DNA from: Aspidiotus rigidus
Taxonomy: Eukaryota > Arthropoda > Insecta > Hemiptera > Diaspididae
Assembly (NCBI GenBank): GCA_035079385.1
Contig: JAVHKY010000027.1
Span: 1,612,001-1,676,000, forward strand
Length of the DNA: 64,000 nt
Direction of reading: 5' to 3'
Below are positions 22,111 to 41,807 of this stretch, one piece after another (position 1 is the first letter of the stretch; every line of letters starts with the position of its first letter). The position numbers were made by a program, and so were the translations under genes. The notes below the pieces were generated by a model. The model worked only from the letters and a program-made list of their open reading frames with translations. It made no database searches and was not told where the DNA came from.

Positions 22111-22700
22111 GTTTGTAATATAAATACTAAATTATTTAAATGAATAAGAAATTTCAAATAAAGATAATCATTTTTAGCAAGACTATAATTATAATCTTTT
22201 CTCTGTATCGTAGTACCGTATCTCCATCTTGATCGTCACAAAATACTCACTCATACAAGGTAGGGTGTGAAAACTAGATTAGGTAATGAAAATTCATCAA
22301 ACATAAAATATGAAATAGGCTATTAAACCACAAAGGGGCATGACTATTCGTGTTCGTCGAATTCATTTATTTCGAAAATGAATGTAAAAGATAAAAATTG
22401 AAACGGATAAGAATTATTTTAGGAAATAGATTATTCCAAATTCGTGCGATAACGAGTTGACATTTTTCATAATTTATAATTCTGTTTCAGAATTTCTAAC
22501 TGTACTCTTGTTTCGTAGATGAATAATTTTATGATGCGTCAGCGTGATGTGAGTAGACTTTCTCGAAAGAAATAAATCTTGAAAAATTTCAACTTGTCAT
22601 CACGAATTCAGAATATTATCTACTAAAAATGATTTGACATTCTCTATATAATTGTATATTACCCGTTAGCTACCTACCTGTATTAACGGAGAGATACAAC

Positions 22701-22707
22701 AATAATG

Positions 22708-22754
<47 letters not shown>
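22701..22754. repeat. (AAT)n microsatellite
   Basis: About 17 AAT units with one early interruption (AATGAT). Confidence 0.95.
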
Positions 22755-22756
<2 letters not shown>

Positions 22757-24278
22757 AGGTCAAACTTACTATAGCAGCCGAGTATAAAGTCGATATTTCA
22801 ATACAATCAAGATCAATATATTGATGTAATCAAAACTGATGTACCGATATAATAATTGACATTGATGTATCATTAGGTACATTGTATTTCTTTGCAAACG
22901 CATGCTTACACCTTACTCACTCATTATGAGTTCCATAGACTTCATATTCAAATCCAGTATAAACTCGCCCACGTAATACTCTAGAACTCAGCGACTAATC
23001 TTTATCCATTGAAGTTAGTCGTTTGTGTGAGTTAAAATGAAATCGCGGAAACGCAAAACAATCGTTCGGTTACTCGAACATGATCGGTTAAGCATACGAC
23101 GATTTTTTACCCCGTAAAATTTCAGATAAAATTAGCTGAACGTGAGAAATATTGAAGGATAGGAAAGAACGTTTTATTACTTCATGTAACACATTGTTAT
23201 CGAAAAACTAGCCCTACCCAGTCCGGTAGGTCAGTCGTAAGTTTGAACGATGTCGTTAAGGCGTATTTGCGAAAGTCAGCCACTTATGAGTTATATTTAG
23301 GGGTTAACAGTTCGCATAGCTGTTGACCAAGCGTTTAAATTTAAAAATCGACTGCTTCGTAACACTCATCCTGCTTCGGCAATCTAACAATTATACATTA
23401 AGTTGAAATGATTAATAAACTATTCGAAGCTCGTTCGAGATACTGAGAGAGGTCTGAGCTTAATTAAAGTTCTAGTTATTGCTATAGGAATTGATTTTGA
23501 TAATTATCAACGCGTAGGTGTTCATTATTCGTATCAAAAATTGATGTAAACTTCCGGCGATGAAATGATAACACATTCAAAAATATATTGGAATGATAAA
23601 AAGAAAAATAAAATGTCATTTCGCTAGTGCGACAAACGAACTTGGTAAAATATTATTATATTCTACATGAAAAGAACGTAAAATAATATTGAAATTAATA
23701 CTCGTTACATAACAAGTTTAGAACAGTCATTATATTTACTCATTCGTATCCGTATGGTATTGCAATCTATTGCACATACGTAAACAACTAAACAATGCTA
23801 AGAACAGAGAAGAAATGGAAAAGAAAAAAAAAATGAATATCGTCAACTCGTGCGTTGAATAATTTAAACCTCTCTAAAATGAAACTAAAATCACAACGGT
23901 AATAATGCACGAGGTCGATAGTTTATACATCGATTACCAATAAACGAAAGTCTGTAAGATTTCATATGGCACTTAAATAATGTATTGCAAATAGCGTGAC
24001 GAAAAGACTAAAATAAAAGAAAGAAGTTTAAACACGCTCGTTGAAAATTTTTATCGACACTACTTTCTCGCAATAATAGAGCCACAAAAAAATATTAAAA
24101 AAAAGAAAAAACTTATGAAAATGATCGCGTCAACAAAAGTGAATGAGGTTTTCATACAAAAAGAAGAGAGAGAAAAAAAATAATAACTTATAATTATATA
24201 AGAAAGGAGAAGACTTACAAAAATAAATCACTTTTTGAACAAATGGACAAACGAAAAATCAAAGGAAAGGGGAAACTA
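22755..24278. other. Intergenic / 3' flank of the Dok-like gene
   Basis: AT-rich, with no gene-like frame on either strand. A TTTATT (AATAAA on the minus strand) occurs at about 23175, more than 1 kb after the Dok stop. The true 3' end of Dok therefore cannot be placed with confidence. Confidence 0.4.
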
Positions 24279-27029
24279 TCACACTCGTTCCGGCTTGAAG
24301 ACTATAGCGTATTTATAATTGTCATCGATAAACTCTGAGGACGGTACGTTGCTGTCTTCGGTAGATGCGTCCACTCCCACAGAGGTTTTTTTACGTATCA
24401 TACCGTACCCTTTGAAGTCGTCCGCACGTCGACACGCAAATATTGGTTCATCATCGATACGGACCGCCGACGACATGGCACTCGTAATCAACGATATCTG
24501 CTGGTAACCGGTCTTACTAATGGGCTTGCTACTCGGACCGAAATGTTGCAGCCGATTGTAGTCATTTGCATGTTGAACGGGGGCAAATATCACTTTGTTA
24601 TCATTGTTATTCGGCTGGTCCTTACCAACAACTACGTCAGAAAGTGTGGACAGCTTCGGAGGGGACGGACACGTTTGGGACAACATCTTCTGCATCGATA
24701 TCGTTTTGAATACATTCGGTTGGTTTATCACTTCGACACCCATCGTACGCCAAGCTTCATTACGTACTTCGATATCGTCGTACGCAGGCTGCTCGGCGGC
24801 GCTACTCACGTCCAATGTTTCCTCACTGGAAGCGAATCCGTTCTCTACCTCAAAACTAGGCGACACTTTCGGTGGTGGTGGCGCGGGCTTCTCCGGTATG
24901 CGGATAAAGTGTGTGTCTACGTGGGCCAATTTAGGCATTAAAGGCGGTAAGCTAGACACATCGTGACCACCTGCGTTGAACGAAAATATCGAGTTACTGA
25001 AGTATGGCAATAAAGGTTTCAGTGATGAAAATCCCAAGGTTTCTGCGGAGTCAGGAAGGGGAGTGGCACTAGTTGGCGATGGTGGCAACGGACTCCGTGT
25101 ACCCGGTACCATGGACAAGGCCGCCTGAAACTGGTTATCTCCGCAAAGGAGCGAATGCGTGTGTACACCACTAGAATCTGGACTCAACAGCTTTTTCATA
25201 TTTTTCATGCGCGTTGCAATACAGCGGAATATTTCTCTAGAATGTTCAAACATGAAGACGCCCTCACCAGTCTCACATTTGCGACCTGCCTCGAACGAGA
25301 ACTTTCCACTACGGTATCCGTAACGGCGTATGTATCGGTAAGGCCATGTATAGAGAGTCTGCTGGTTATCGGAATCCAGCAGTTGGATGGCGGTAGATGT
25401 GGCTAACAGCGTGTAGTAAACCGGAGATAAATTACATCGATTGGAGGCGTCTGTCGAGACTAGTTTTACGTTGAAAACTCCGGCTGAAAGAAAAACAATA
25501 ATAATCAAATTTTTCCTCCATCAAAAACCAGTGTAGTATTTCTAGAAATCTTAGTGTTCAGATTTAACCAAAGCAATCGATACAGATGGAAATCAAAGTA
25601 CATGCAAGTTGTCAAGATCTTATTCTCGACTTTCCTTGACTCAGAATTATACAACACGTAGAGAATTTAAAATCATACGTGCTAAAAACACTCTACTTAT
25701 ACTCCCGTGTAGAATTTTTGGCAAAATAGATTATTACAAAATGTTTCGCATCGTTCGTCAGGAAAGAATTTAGAAGCTCCGAAGTTTAAGCTATTCAAGT
25801 AGGTGTAAACATCAAGATATCAGGAAACAATTTACGTAAAATACTAAAGCGATTATCTTTCACGAAATACAAAAGTGAACTGATAATGTTTACTATAAGT
25901 GTCGCGAGAGCCTGAGTATCTGTTAAGGTGAACGTCGTTCTATCATATCGTACGAATGAAATATCGTCGTTATACGAGGTTTCATTTTGAACAACCAGTT
26001 TTGTAAAGAATCGCACAATCTAATCTCAAGTTAAGAATGAGGAAGTAATCATGTAAACGGGTTAGTTTGATGAACTGACAAGAAACAGTACTTACAACGA
26101 TAGCTATAGGAATTTTACATAGAATCGTGAATTAGACTGCGAATTGTGCGATGTTGAAGTTTTTCTCTACTCAAACATGTGACAAATTTTTTTTATTTTG
26201 TAATCGATTCCGAAGACTTAAGCAATCAGAAATCACATTTAAAGGAAAAAACCCCGTTTTAAATAAATGAACAACTGGACGGAAATTGGTACCAAACATC
26301 ACTTTATTTGAAACAAAAATTTTCGAAAAGACCGACGTTTCGTCACTCACACCGCACGCGACATCATCAGGATCGAAGTAGTTTAAGACGATACAAACAA
26401 AAGATGGGAACGTGAAGTATGTTTATAGAGAAAATAAAATCTAAGTATCGAATTATTGCAACTGAACTATGCTTACCATCTTCAGACGAATAGTACAAAT
26501 CATTATCTTCTTCGATAGTTTGTCGAGAAATATTATCCTTAAATGCGACAGCTTGAAATGCTGAGATCCATTGGTTCATTTCTTCGTCGGAATTCGCCGA
26601 AAAATAATTGTTATTACTTTTCGTAATCACCTAAAATTCACAAGTGTATATATAAAGCAAATTTCTTTCACTATCGGTCAGTGTGAGAAACATTGTTTGA
26701 TCGAGACTTACGATGAATACGTGTGGTTGATGTTTTTGAGCATCTTGTGAGATCTTGATACAGTTTTCTAACGTTATAATATTGTTCGAAGACGTTTTAC
26801 CAACGTCCTCCTCACTGTCGAAAACTTCCAGTCTATCTACTCCTGTTTTACTGCGTCGAAACAACTGACAGTATTTCTTCTGCCACGATTTCTGAGACAA
26901 TTCACAAAGTTATAACATAAATTAAAACGTAAATGAATTATTCTCGATACTCACTTTTAACTGGCCGAGAACACCGTGCGGAGGAAACCATAGGAATCCT
27001 TGCTTGAGCGGACTTTCGTTCCCAGTCAT
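24279..27029 (-). CDS. Dok: Dok-family docking protein (PH + IRS-type PTB)
   Basis: An adaptor that docks on phosphotyrosine receptors and gathers SH2 partners at the membrane. Exons on the minus strand: 27029-26955, 26891-26712, 26630-26477 and 25483-24279. Splice sites are GTGAGT, GTAAGT, GTAAGC and matching AGs; phases 0, 0, 1; 537 codons. Residues 1 to about 115 form a PH domain: the GFLWFPPH start, the [11 protein letters not shown] strand, and the C-terminal helix with Trp106 in MNQWISAF. Residues about 137-235 form the PTB domain, including [20 protein letters not shown], then [11 protein letters not shown] and REIF, very close to Dok proteins. The tail (236-537) looks disordered, with a PAPPPPK proline run and tyrosines in YDDI and YKYAIV contexts that could be phosphorylated. 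The gene is complete. A ribozyme-like repeat sits in its last intron. Confidence 0.93.
26235..26390 (-). mobile_element. Short element with a hammerhead-like core in a Dok intron
   Basis: On the minus strand CTGATGA (26370-26364) is followed by a possible stem II, GTCGC/GTGAC with an 11-base loop, then GAAAC (26341 downward) and GTCGG. That order and spacing matches the hammerhead ribozyme core found in Penelope-like elements and other small retroelements. The cleavage strand of stem I could not be identified. It lies inside the intron 25484-26476. Confidence 0.5.
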
Positions 27030-27490
27030 ATTTTAAGCGCTTCAAGTTCTCGACGATCAACAGGTAGGAATTAATTCAAACGATAGTTCATACAAGTCGA
27101 AACGACAATGATAAATCGCAGATTGAATCCATAGCACGCAGAACGATAAAGAAGAGAATTAGCCACAAAACGCATAATGTTCGATAGTTTTGAATTTTGA
27201 TGGAAAATGTTCAAAACCCCGAACTATTGTCACGAATGAACAAATAAATTCGAATCTTGCAATCTTCTGCTGCTGTTGCCATCAGTTCTCTCTGTCAATT
27301 CTGTTTCTATTCTTGGAGATTACAAAACTTGCTATATTATAGTACCTAATTATACTACCCAAAAGTGTTTCAATATGAGGCCACACTGCACTGTTAGTAT
27401 GGTGCGCCCTCTCGTGACGTCACTCTATTTTTGAAAAATTAATTGAAAAGACAGTGCAAGAGCAAGAGTGTGACTGCGAGTAATAGTGTA
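27030..27490. promoter_or_regulatory. Divergent upstream region of Dok and the small plus-strand gene
   Basis: This 460-bp gap separates the Dok start codon (minus) from a possible plus-strand start at 27491. It would hold both promoters. No TATA box or known operator is evident, so the assignment rests on position. Confidence 0.3.
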
Positions 27491-27864
27491 ATGTTTGATT
27501 CCGAGATTAAAAAGAATGAGTGAGTACCATTGAAAGAGTCGGCAATTTTTTCTTGAATTTTTAAGTACATACTTGATAACGATAAGATTGATCGAGTAGT
27601 AACCTAGTTAAGAAGAAGGTGGTACGCTCTGCTGCTTTGTAGTAAGCAAGTCATGATCGTTTGAAAGATGAAAATAGAAAGTTAAAACCAGGGCGACTAC
27701 GCCACAGTCCACAGGAAACAACGAGTAATAATTATCTTAGAACCAAATATTTCCTGCAAAATAACAATGAACTTGTTTTTCCTCCAAATGTGTATGCAAA
27801 CGTCGGCCTCTGCGCAGCATTGTCAATTTTCAAGTTACCTATAGAATATGGCCTTCCAGTCTAG
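27491..27864 (+). CDS. Possible small two-exon gene, unrecognised
   Basis: Exon 1 starts at ATG 27491 (MFDSEIKKN) and ends before GTGAGT at 27519. An acceptor GCAAG at 27650 restores frame and leads into HDRLKDENRKLKPGRLRH, ending at 27862-27864. The product would be about 80 aa, basic at first, then hydrophobic near the C-terminus. A second open frame follows at 27912-28154 (Asn/Lys-rich, ends KVLTKVT), possibly another exon or the 3' UTR. The second part overlaps the 3' flank of the convergent SMC3 gene. The acceptor is weak and no family is recognised, so this is tentative. Confidence 0.3.
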
Positions 27865-28078
27865 TCTTTATTGGCTACATAGGTCAGTCGAAGCTTCTAG
27901 TAAAGCCGGTCGTGTGGATGAATTGTTCCAAGTTTTCAAAGCACTATAACAGTACAATCGACCGTACAGAAAAGTACAGTTTATTAAATGGTGGGCACTC
28001 GGCGAACTCAATACCTGATAGAAATTCGTTGCGAACACAAAACGATAAAAATACATTCTACAATAAAACAATACTTCC

Positions 28079-28084
28079 CTTTAT
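28079..28084 (-). terminator. Candidate poly(A) signal for SMC3
   Basis: AATAAA on the minus strand lies about 240 bp after the SMC3 stop codon. It is the first canonical signal seen in that direction. Confidence 0.45.
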
Positions 28085-28320
28085 TAACAAAAATAATGCA
28101 GACGAATTTGTGCATTCAGAAATTATGTACAAAGTTCTAACAAAAGTAACCTAAAAATTTCGTCGTGGAAAATGGCCTTCTAGGAAATGTTTTTCATAAA
28201 ATCAAATACAAGCAAATGACAAAGAAGGTAGGTACACATATAAATGAGATAAACATAGAAGAAGTTTTTACACAAAATAAAAATGAATAAAAATATTAAA
28301 ATTATACTTTTTGGAAGTTC

Positions 28321-35713
<7,393 letters not shown>

Positions 35714-38710
35714 CTTATTTTAAGCAAATATTAGTGGTTATCGAAGTTGATACAATAGTTTCATTTCATAATAATATGAAGGATCTAAATCTGTATTGAA
35801 GTTTTTTTTCGACTTCTATCGGAAGCGAGAAGTCCCCTGCTTTCATAGGCTAGCTTGAGGTTCCATTTAGGAAGAGTGTTTATTGCTCTCGTTCATGTCC
35901 GCAAATTGTGGTTCCTCATCGCAAATGGGGAAAGCAATGATAAAATTGAAATTTGTAAATTTTTCCAGAATCCAGATATTCGTTATCAATATTCAATTTT
36001 GGACGCTGGGGGTAAATTATGATAATGCATAGCCTTTACCATTGAACTGGACGAAACATAACGCATTATGAGACATTGACGGCCCTGTAGGTAGCGCTAA
36101 TATCGGAATCGAGAGACGTTTTTCGCGATCAGCAAAACAAGTACTTAAATAAATGTTTATGAAGACCTTTTTCCGCAGATCATTTTGAGGGTACCTCAGA
36201 ATAATGATACGAATGGAGAACTGAGCAAAGGAAAAGACAAAGTACGGTACCGTCATTCAAAGTGAAAATTCCCGAATATTCCACAGTAAGAGAGAGACAC
36301 GAGAGTAGCGAATAACGTAGTAGAGGCACGTGACGACTCATATTTTAACTCTGGAGCGATCGGTTTCGATAAGTACGATCTTACCAAAAAAATAATACTC
36401 AATTTATGTTGAGAAAGAGCGCTTCTAAGAAGATAGGACTTTTCTAAGCAGTGCCCTTCCTTAATAAGAACACAATACAATACCTTCATTGAAAACTGAG
36501 GTGAAAAAAAGAAAAAAAAAATAGCGTGAGATTTGTTTCCTGATAGGGGCTTGTATGGAGCGTTAGAAAATGTGTCCTCGATATTGAATCTTCGACCACT
36601 CAAAGTGTCTGATTCTTACTCTAAAAACACGCGACAGAAAAGAAAAATGAGAACTCGCACCTTACTTCTTCCACACTGCCCACGGGTTTTTTTTTTTTAA
36701 AGTAGTACCTACGTTAGTTCAGACGCAAACAGAGAACTTAATATATATTTTTTTTCTATTCAAATTCCAATTTCGATAATCGAATAGGTGATTCGGTCAG
36801 AATTTTTCCAAGTCCTCCTCTAATTTCTTGTCTAGAGATTGAGAGGAGGAATAACCCCTCCTTCCCTCCCTTATGTACGTAGTTGAATGATTGAAATGTT
36901 TGTGAGTCCCCTGCGTCCTTCATACTTGGAATTTATTCTTTCAAGTAAAATTCCTAAATGTCTCCTTGGTAAAAGTATTGATAGACGGACTATTGCGTTG
37001 TGTAGCATTTCGAAAAACCAGGAGAAGGGAAGTAATGTCTGGAAGAAGAGAATGAATACAATATTCCTTTTATTTATAATCAGATTTCAAATCATATCGC
37101 TATTTTACTTACTCATCGACGTAATTATTGGATAAAACTACTGCAAGTTTAGAAATCAAAAGTTTGAATTGCACTTTAAAAGAGATTAAAAAAACAATGA
37201 AATACGTAATGGTTGTCATCCATTTCGTATGTGATGGTCGACTAATTTTATAATTTTCATCCGCTAGGTACTTCTAAAAGTTCCTCCGTTGGATCCGTTT
37301 TTGCTGAGCACATTTTAATCAGTGACCATAAATTTGATAATGTTTACAGAGCTTCTTTTTATACCACGTTACAAGAAGGATAAAATAATGAACGAGCTAG
37401 AGTGAGGAAGAAAATAATTTTATCCTGGCAGCGTTGGTGCATATTGCCAAAACAGAATTTTGTATTAAAAAAATTCAAATGAAATATTTATACTTAGGTA
37501 GGTGCTATTTGAGAGGAATTTTACTAATTCTCATTTTTTTTTCTTGTTTTTTCTTTCTTTAGATACGAATATCTGTGCTCACAGAATTTGAAAATAAAAT
37601 TGAAGACAGAAAGCATTAACGTCATTTCTACAAAAAATACCCATAAATTAAATACCTAACATTGTTTCCAAGTTGACGTTCAGGTTATTGGACGACTAAA
37701 AGTTCTTTTTTATTCTCCGAATCTAGTCATACAGAATTGATAGTATTTTCTGGAGACATTTTCTTTGCGTAGGTAGTGACTACAACGATAATTAATTGAC
37801 AATGACTATGCTGCTGATACCGGTAGTAAAATGATAGAATAATTATCTGACCAAAAAATTCCATTAATTTGTTTCGATGATTGACGTCAATTACATTACC
37901 ATTAACGTACTTCCAACGGATGTGTTCCTTTTTTTCTGAATACATTTAAATATGCTAGCTTTGATCAACTGCTGAAAGAAAATTTAAAAAAAGGAACTTC
38001 GAGATATGATACATGTAAGTATAGAGCTTTTTGAGTGACAAATAATCTTGTTTTGACCAACTTTTATCGTATATTGTCCCTCAAATATTCTTACTTTCGT
38101 TAGAAATTAACATTGTTGAATAGGTACCTACATTTTTTCTAACCGTAAGTACGTACGTCATTGACATAATAATTATTAAAGGAAGAACAGAAAATTGCAC
38201 CTTTTTCCGTTCTTGTTTTTTTCTTTTTCCCGGATTACAAGAGGGATTTCGTATAAATAACCGTAGAATTGTACGAGAAAGCATAGATCATCGTTTTGTG
38301 CGAAAGAAAAAAGTCGATCTACTTCGCTGCACTTACCTACCTTATTTCAAAACAATACCTACTTTCTTCCAAGTAAGTTTTGTTTGCTTCTATGTTTAAA
38401 ATTTACTAATTAATGTAGGCCTCGTTAATAAGTTTATTTTATTCCTAAAAATTTATAATGAAAATTTTAGTATTTTATCTGAAATGAATAGTCTTAAGAG
38501 AATGATAAAAAGAGAATCAAATCAGTTTGAGAATCTAGAAGTGAACGCATCTTTGAACTATTTTTTCTGATCCCTAATTTTTATTCAATATTATATCAAA
38601 TATCTAGTAGGCCTACTTTATTACTCATCAATTACTATTCTCCTATGGTGCAAATCACACATTGAGAATTTCCTTCAAATTTTATTCCAACAGTTCTCAT
38701 AGACGTCAAA
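35714..38710. other. Intergenic / 5' flank of SMC3
   Basis: No gene-like frame is convincing. An AAGTCC-family fragment lies at about 36790-36870 (TTTTTCCAAGTCCTCCTCTA). The rest is AT-rich. The SMC3 promoter and any 5' UTR exon should lie in the first kilobase but show no clear core motif. Confidence 0.4.
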
Positions 38711-39258
38711 ATGAAGGTTATTGTGCTATTGTTTCTCGTCCTGGCGAGCGCTGTAGCTTATACTGAAGCTGTAATTTGTGCAAAGGACTTAAATAGCGGG
38801 AATCACCAAAACTTCGACAGTATCGAAGCAATGAATAAACAGAATGACATGGGTGGACGTGAGTATAGGCCTACTTGTATTTTCCTTGTACATAATTATC
38901 TCAATTATTCGATTTCAAATTCCTAAATTTGGATCTAAGTCGGCTCTTGAATCCTTCATCTCTTTTCCTCTTTTCTAAAAAACCCTCTCATTGCACTGTT
39001 GAAATAATTTTGCCAGTATTTCTTTTTGAATTGAACACGATTAACTTAGGTTTAATCCGTTAGGCATAGATTTTCTGTACTGCTCCAGTTAGGTAATTTT
39101 AAATGAGGTTCTGTTGAAAACCGTCAGACGAATTTTCATCGAGTTAAGATTGAACAATTTGAAGACTACATTAGAATATTGAGAATGAATAACAACGAAA
39201 ACATTTTTCTCTTTTTGTAGGATATATCTTCATAGATCATGGACCATGCAAGAGCTAA
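38711..39258 (+). CDS. Small secreted Kazal-like protein, 61 aa, two exons
   Basis: Exon 1 38711-38858 ends at GTGAGT. Exon 2 39221-39258 begins after TTTTTGTAG. The phase is 1, giving 62 codons with the stop. Residues 1 to about 20 (MKVIVLLFLVLASAVAYTEA) are a clear signal peptide. The mature part of about 41 residues begins VICAKDLNSG and ends DHGPCKS, with NFDSIEAM between. This matches the outer frame of insect Kazal-type domains (CA.D..G....F.S start and a final G.C), but only these two cysteines remain. It would be a one-disulfide derivative, or a distinct short peptide. Protease inhibition is therefore doubtful. A poly(A) signal lies at 39463. Start choice is firm from the signal peptide. 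Confidence 0.7.
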
Positions 39259-39462
39259 GTAGAATTACAAAAATCTACCATTGCCGCGTCGTGTCCTAGC
39301 TGGACTACGGTCATGGTTGGACTGTGACAAATATATTTTCTGGAAAGCAACAGTCTCAATGGTTATTCAAAATAGTCTTCGTTTTCACAATTTCTAAAAA
39401 TTCACCTATACTTCTCTCAATTACTTGTAATATTCTTTCTAAATCAAAAATGGAATGAATGA

Positions 39463-39468
39463 AATAAA
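39463..39468 (+). terminator. Poly(A) signal AATAAA
   Basis: Canonical signal 205 bp after the stop of the Kazal-like gene, followed by an AT-rich stretch. Confidence 0.6.
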
Positions 39469-40060
39469 CAACATTGCATTACTAAAGAATTTCGACTTAC
39501 TCAAACGGTGAGATTTCTGTTCGCCTCGCATTAAAATTAAATCCATAAAATCAATTCTTTCTGATTATTGTTCGTCTACAACGTCAGAATCAGTATTAAA
39601 AAAAAACTGAACTTTATAAAAATAATTTTTCTACGATCGAACTCACTGCCACTGCGTCTAGCTTTCAAGACAGAAAACGTAATTAGTTGTTGACGCCTTG
39701 TGTTTTGTAGGTATGGATACTCAAAATTTAAGTGCGACAGATATTGCTCAGTTCTTAATAGCTCTTGTCGTTCCTCTTCTGAATACCTACGTTAACCTGT
39801 GGCCAGAGTCAATAAGATAACGAGTTTTTTTCGAGATTTCGTTGAGAGAAATCGAGGGCGCATCCGGTAATTTGTTGAAGTACTGAAGGACACAATAAGG
39901 GTTTAACGTCCATTTGTATTTTGATCGAGTCCGGTGCAGGTTTAAAATACGTTTGAAGAACCGCTTAAGCAGTGAGTCGTCGCTGTATGAGGTTTTTGAA
40001 ATTAGAGAGGAAATCTTAATTTTGTTACGTGTTTGTACCCAAATTAAATAAGGCTCCCTC
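39469..40060. other. Intergenic, nothing recognised
   Basis: No coding pattern or clear repeat. Confidence 0.35.
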
Positions 40061-40700
40061 TCCTTTTGTCCACAGACATTTCGTCCATGACGCTTTTCGT
40101 CCACGAGACATTTTGTCCAGGGCAAATATGTCCAAAATTTTTTTTGGTCCAAATTTCGTCCAAAATCTTTTTTTAAAGAAATGTACGTATGATTTCGAGA
40201 TTTATTGAAGTTACATTATTTTAAAAAATGCTACTCTTCTTCATCTGAGACCGCACTCGATTCTGAACGTTGCACATTCCGTAATCTTGAACAATACGAA
40301 ATGGCTTTAAAAAACCTCATCCTCATTTTTATATTTTTCATGATTTTGTACGATAACCTTAACACGCTCCTGATTAATCGTATATTTTTTTGTAACTGGA
40401 TGTTTTATTTTCGTGTGGCCACCTTGGAACCGCAAAATGAGGGTTTCATTCATTTTCTGATCTTTCTTAATGCGCTCCAGGAATTTCCAAACGGACTCTG
40501 TTCATCTTTCCATTCACTTTATGTAGATACCTTGTAGAAGCAATAAATTTGTCCATCAAAATGTTTAAGACGAGCTTACGTACAATTCCTTTGGACGAAA
40601 TTTCTTATGGACAAAGAAAGATTGGACGAAAAAAGTTGGACGAAGTGTCATTGGACGATTTTTTTGGACGAAAGGTCTTCGGACGAAAAGTCGTGGAAAC
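40061..40700. mobile_element. Inverted clusters of the GGACGAAA octamer
   Basis: TTTCGTCC/TTTTGTCC words repeat six or seven times at about 40067-40165. The complement (GGACGAAA, GGACAAA) repeats at about 40550-40695. The two clusters form a long imperfect hairpin around about 400 bp. It looks like a non-autonomous element whose termini are built from a short reiterated word. Confidence 0.7.
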
Positions 40701-41425
40701 TTAAATAATACTGATGGCTCGTACTCACGGGATTCAATTGAACTTATTGAGAGAGTAGGAGACGAAAGTAAGTGACAGCGTAATCCGACGTAAGTCATAA
40801 TAAATTTTTACAATATTATTACAAAATTTTTATTACGATTATACACAAACACACGTAGAAAATGATTCTGTAAGTATACGGGAGTAAAATATCTACATTA
40901 AAAAGAAAAAAGGGAGAAAAAAAAGATAGAATGATAGTAATGAGAGTAAATTATGTTGTTGATGATTTTGATTACTTTCTTTGTTCGATGATACTAAAAT
41001 TAATGCTCCAAATTGGTTTAAATTTTTCTGAAAGATATTGTAGATTATCGAGAATAATAATGATCAGAACAATAGTAATTGATCGATTGATCTGATGTGT
41101 TAATTTAAATCGTCACAAATCATCGTGACTGAGACATTGAAGAATTTTTCAAGCGTAACACATAAAAGTCTAATTATTACAAAATTTATAAACTCATAAA
41201 CGCTACAGATTGATAATAAAAAAAAGACGAAAGATACGAGAAGAAAATGAATAAAAGAAAGGAAGAAATGAATTTTATGTTATAATACCTTAGAATGAAG
41301 TACATATATACCGATCAAGTTTTCCTATAAGGACGACAGAAGACAGAATTTGCACGCACTCAAAAGTACGTTGGTACACTAAAAATAAAATTCTATAAAG
41401 ACAATAAAAAGAGGAAAACTTAAAA
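40701..41425. other. AT-rich 3' flank of the mindin gene
   Basis: AT-rich, with no recognised element. Confidence 0.35.
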
Positions 41426-41431
41426 TTTATT
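41426..41431 (-). terminator. Candidate poly(A) signal for the mindin/M-spondin gene
   Basis: AATAAA on the minus strand, about 380 bp after the stop codon. Confidence 0.4.
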
Positions 41432-41807
41432 TGAGTGGAAAAAAAAAGAAAGAAAGAAAGAAAAAAAAAAAAAAAAGGATAAAAACCATTTATACCAAAG
41501 ACGTTTCATACATCATGTCTCTAAATATGGAGGATAGGTGTTTGTGATCAAATCTTTAGAGTTATACTGACAAGGAAGACCATTTTGAGAGCGAACTCGA
41601 CTTTTACAAGGCTTTATATACATCGACGTGGAAAAAATTTATCAACTCTTTTTACATATTGACACACATAAGTTACAATATACAGTAATAAATTGTACAA
41701 ACACTATTTTACAATAATCTATGCTCATTTTTGGAACATTTTTTCCTGATTGAAAAGCTTTAACCAAAATTTACAATCTTCTTGAAATTCTAGATTCTAC
41801 CATCTAT

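Noticed and set aside
24543..24966. Plus-strand frames of 123 and 132 codons
   Set aside because: Antisense shadows of the long last exon of Dok.
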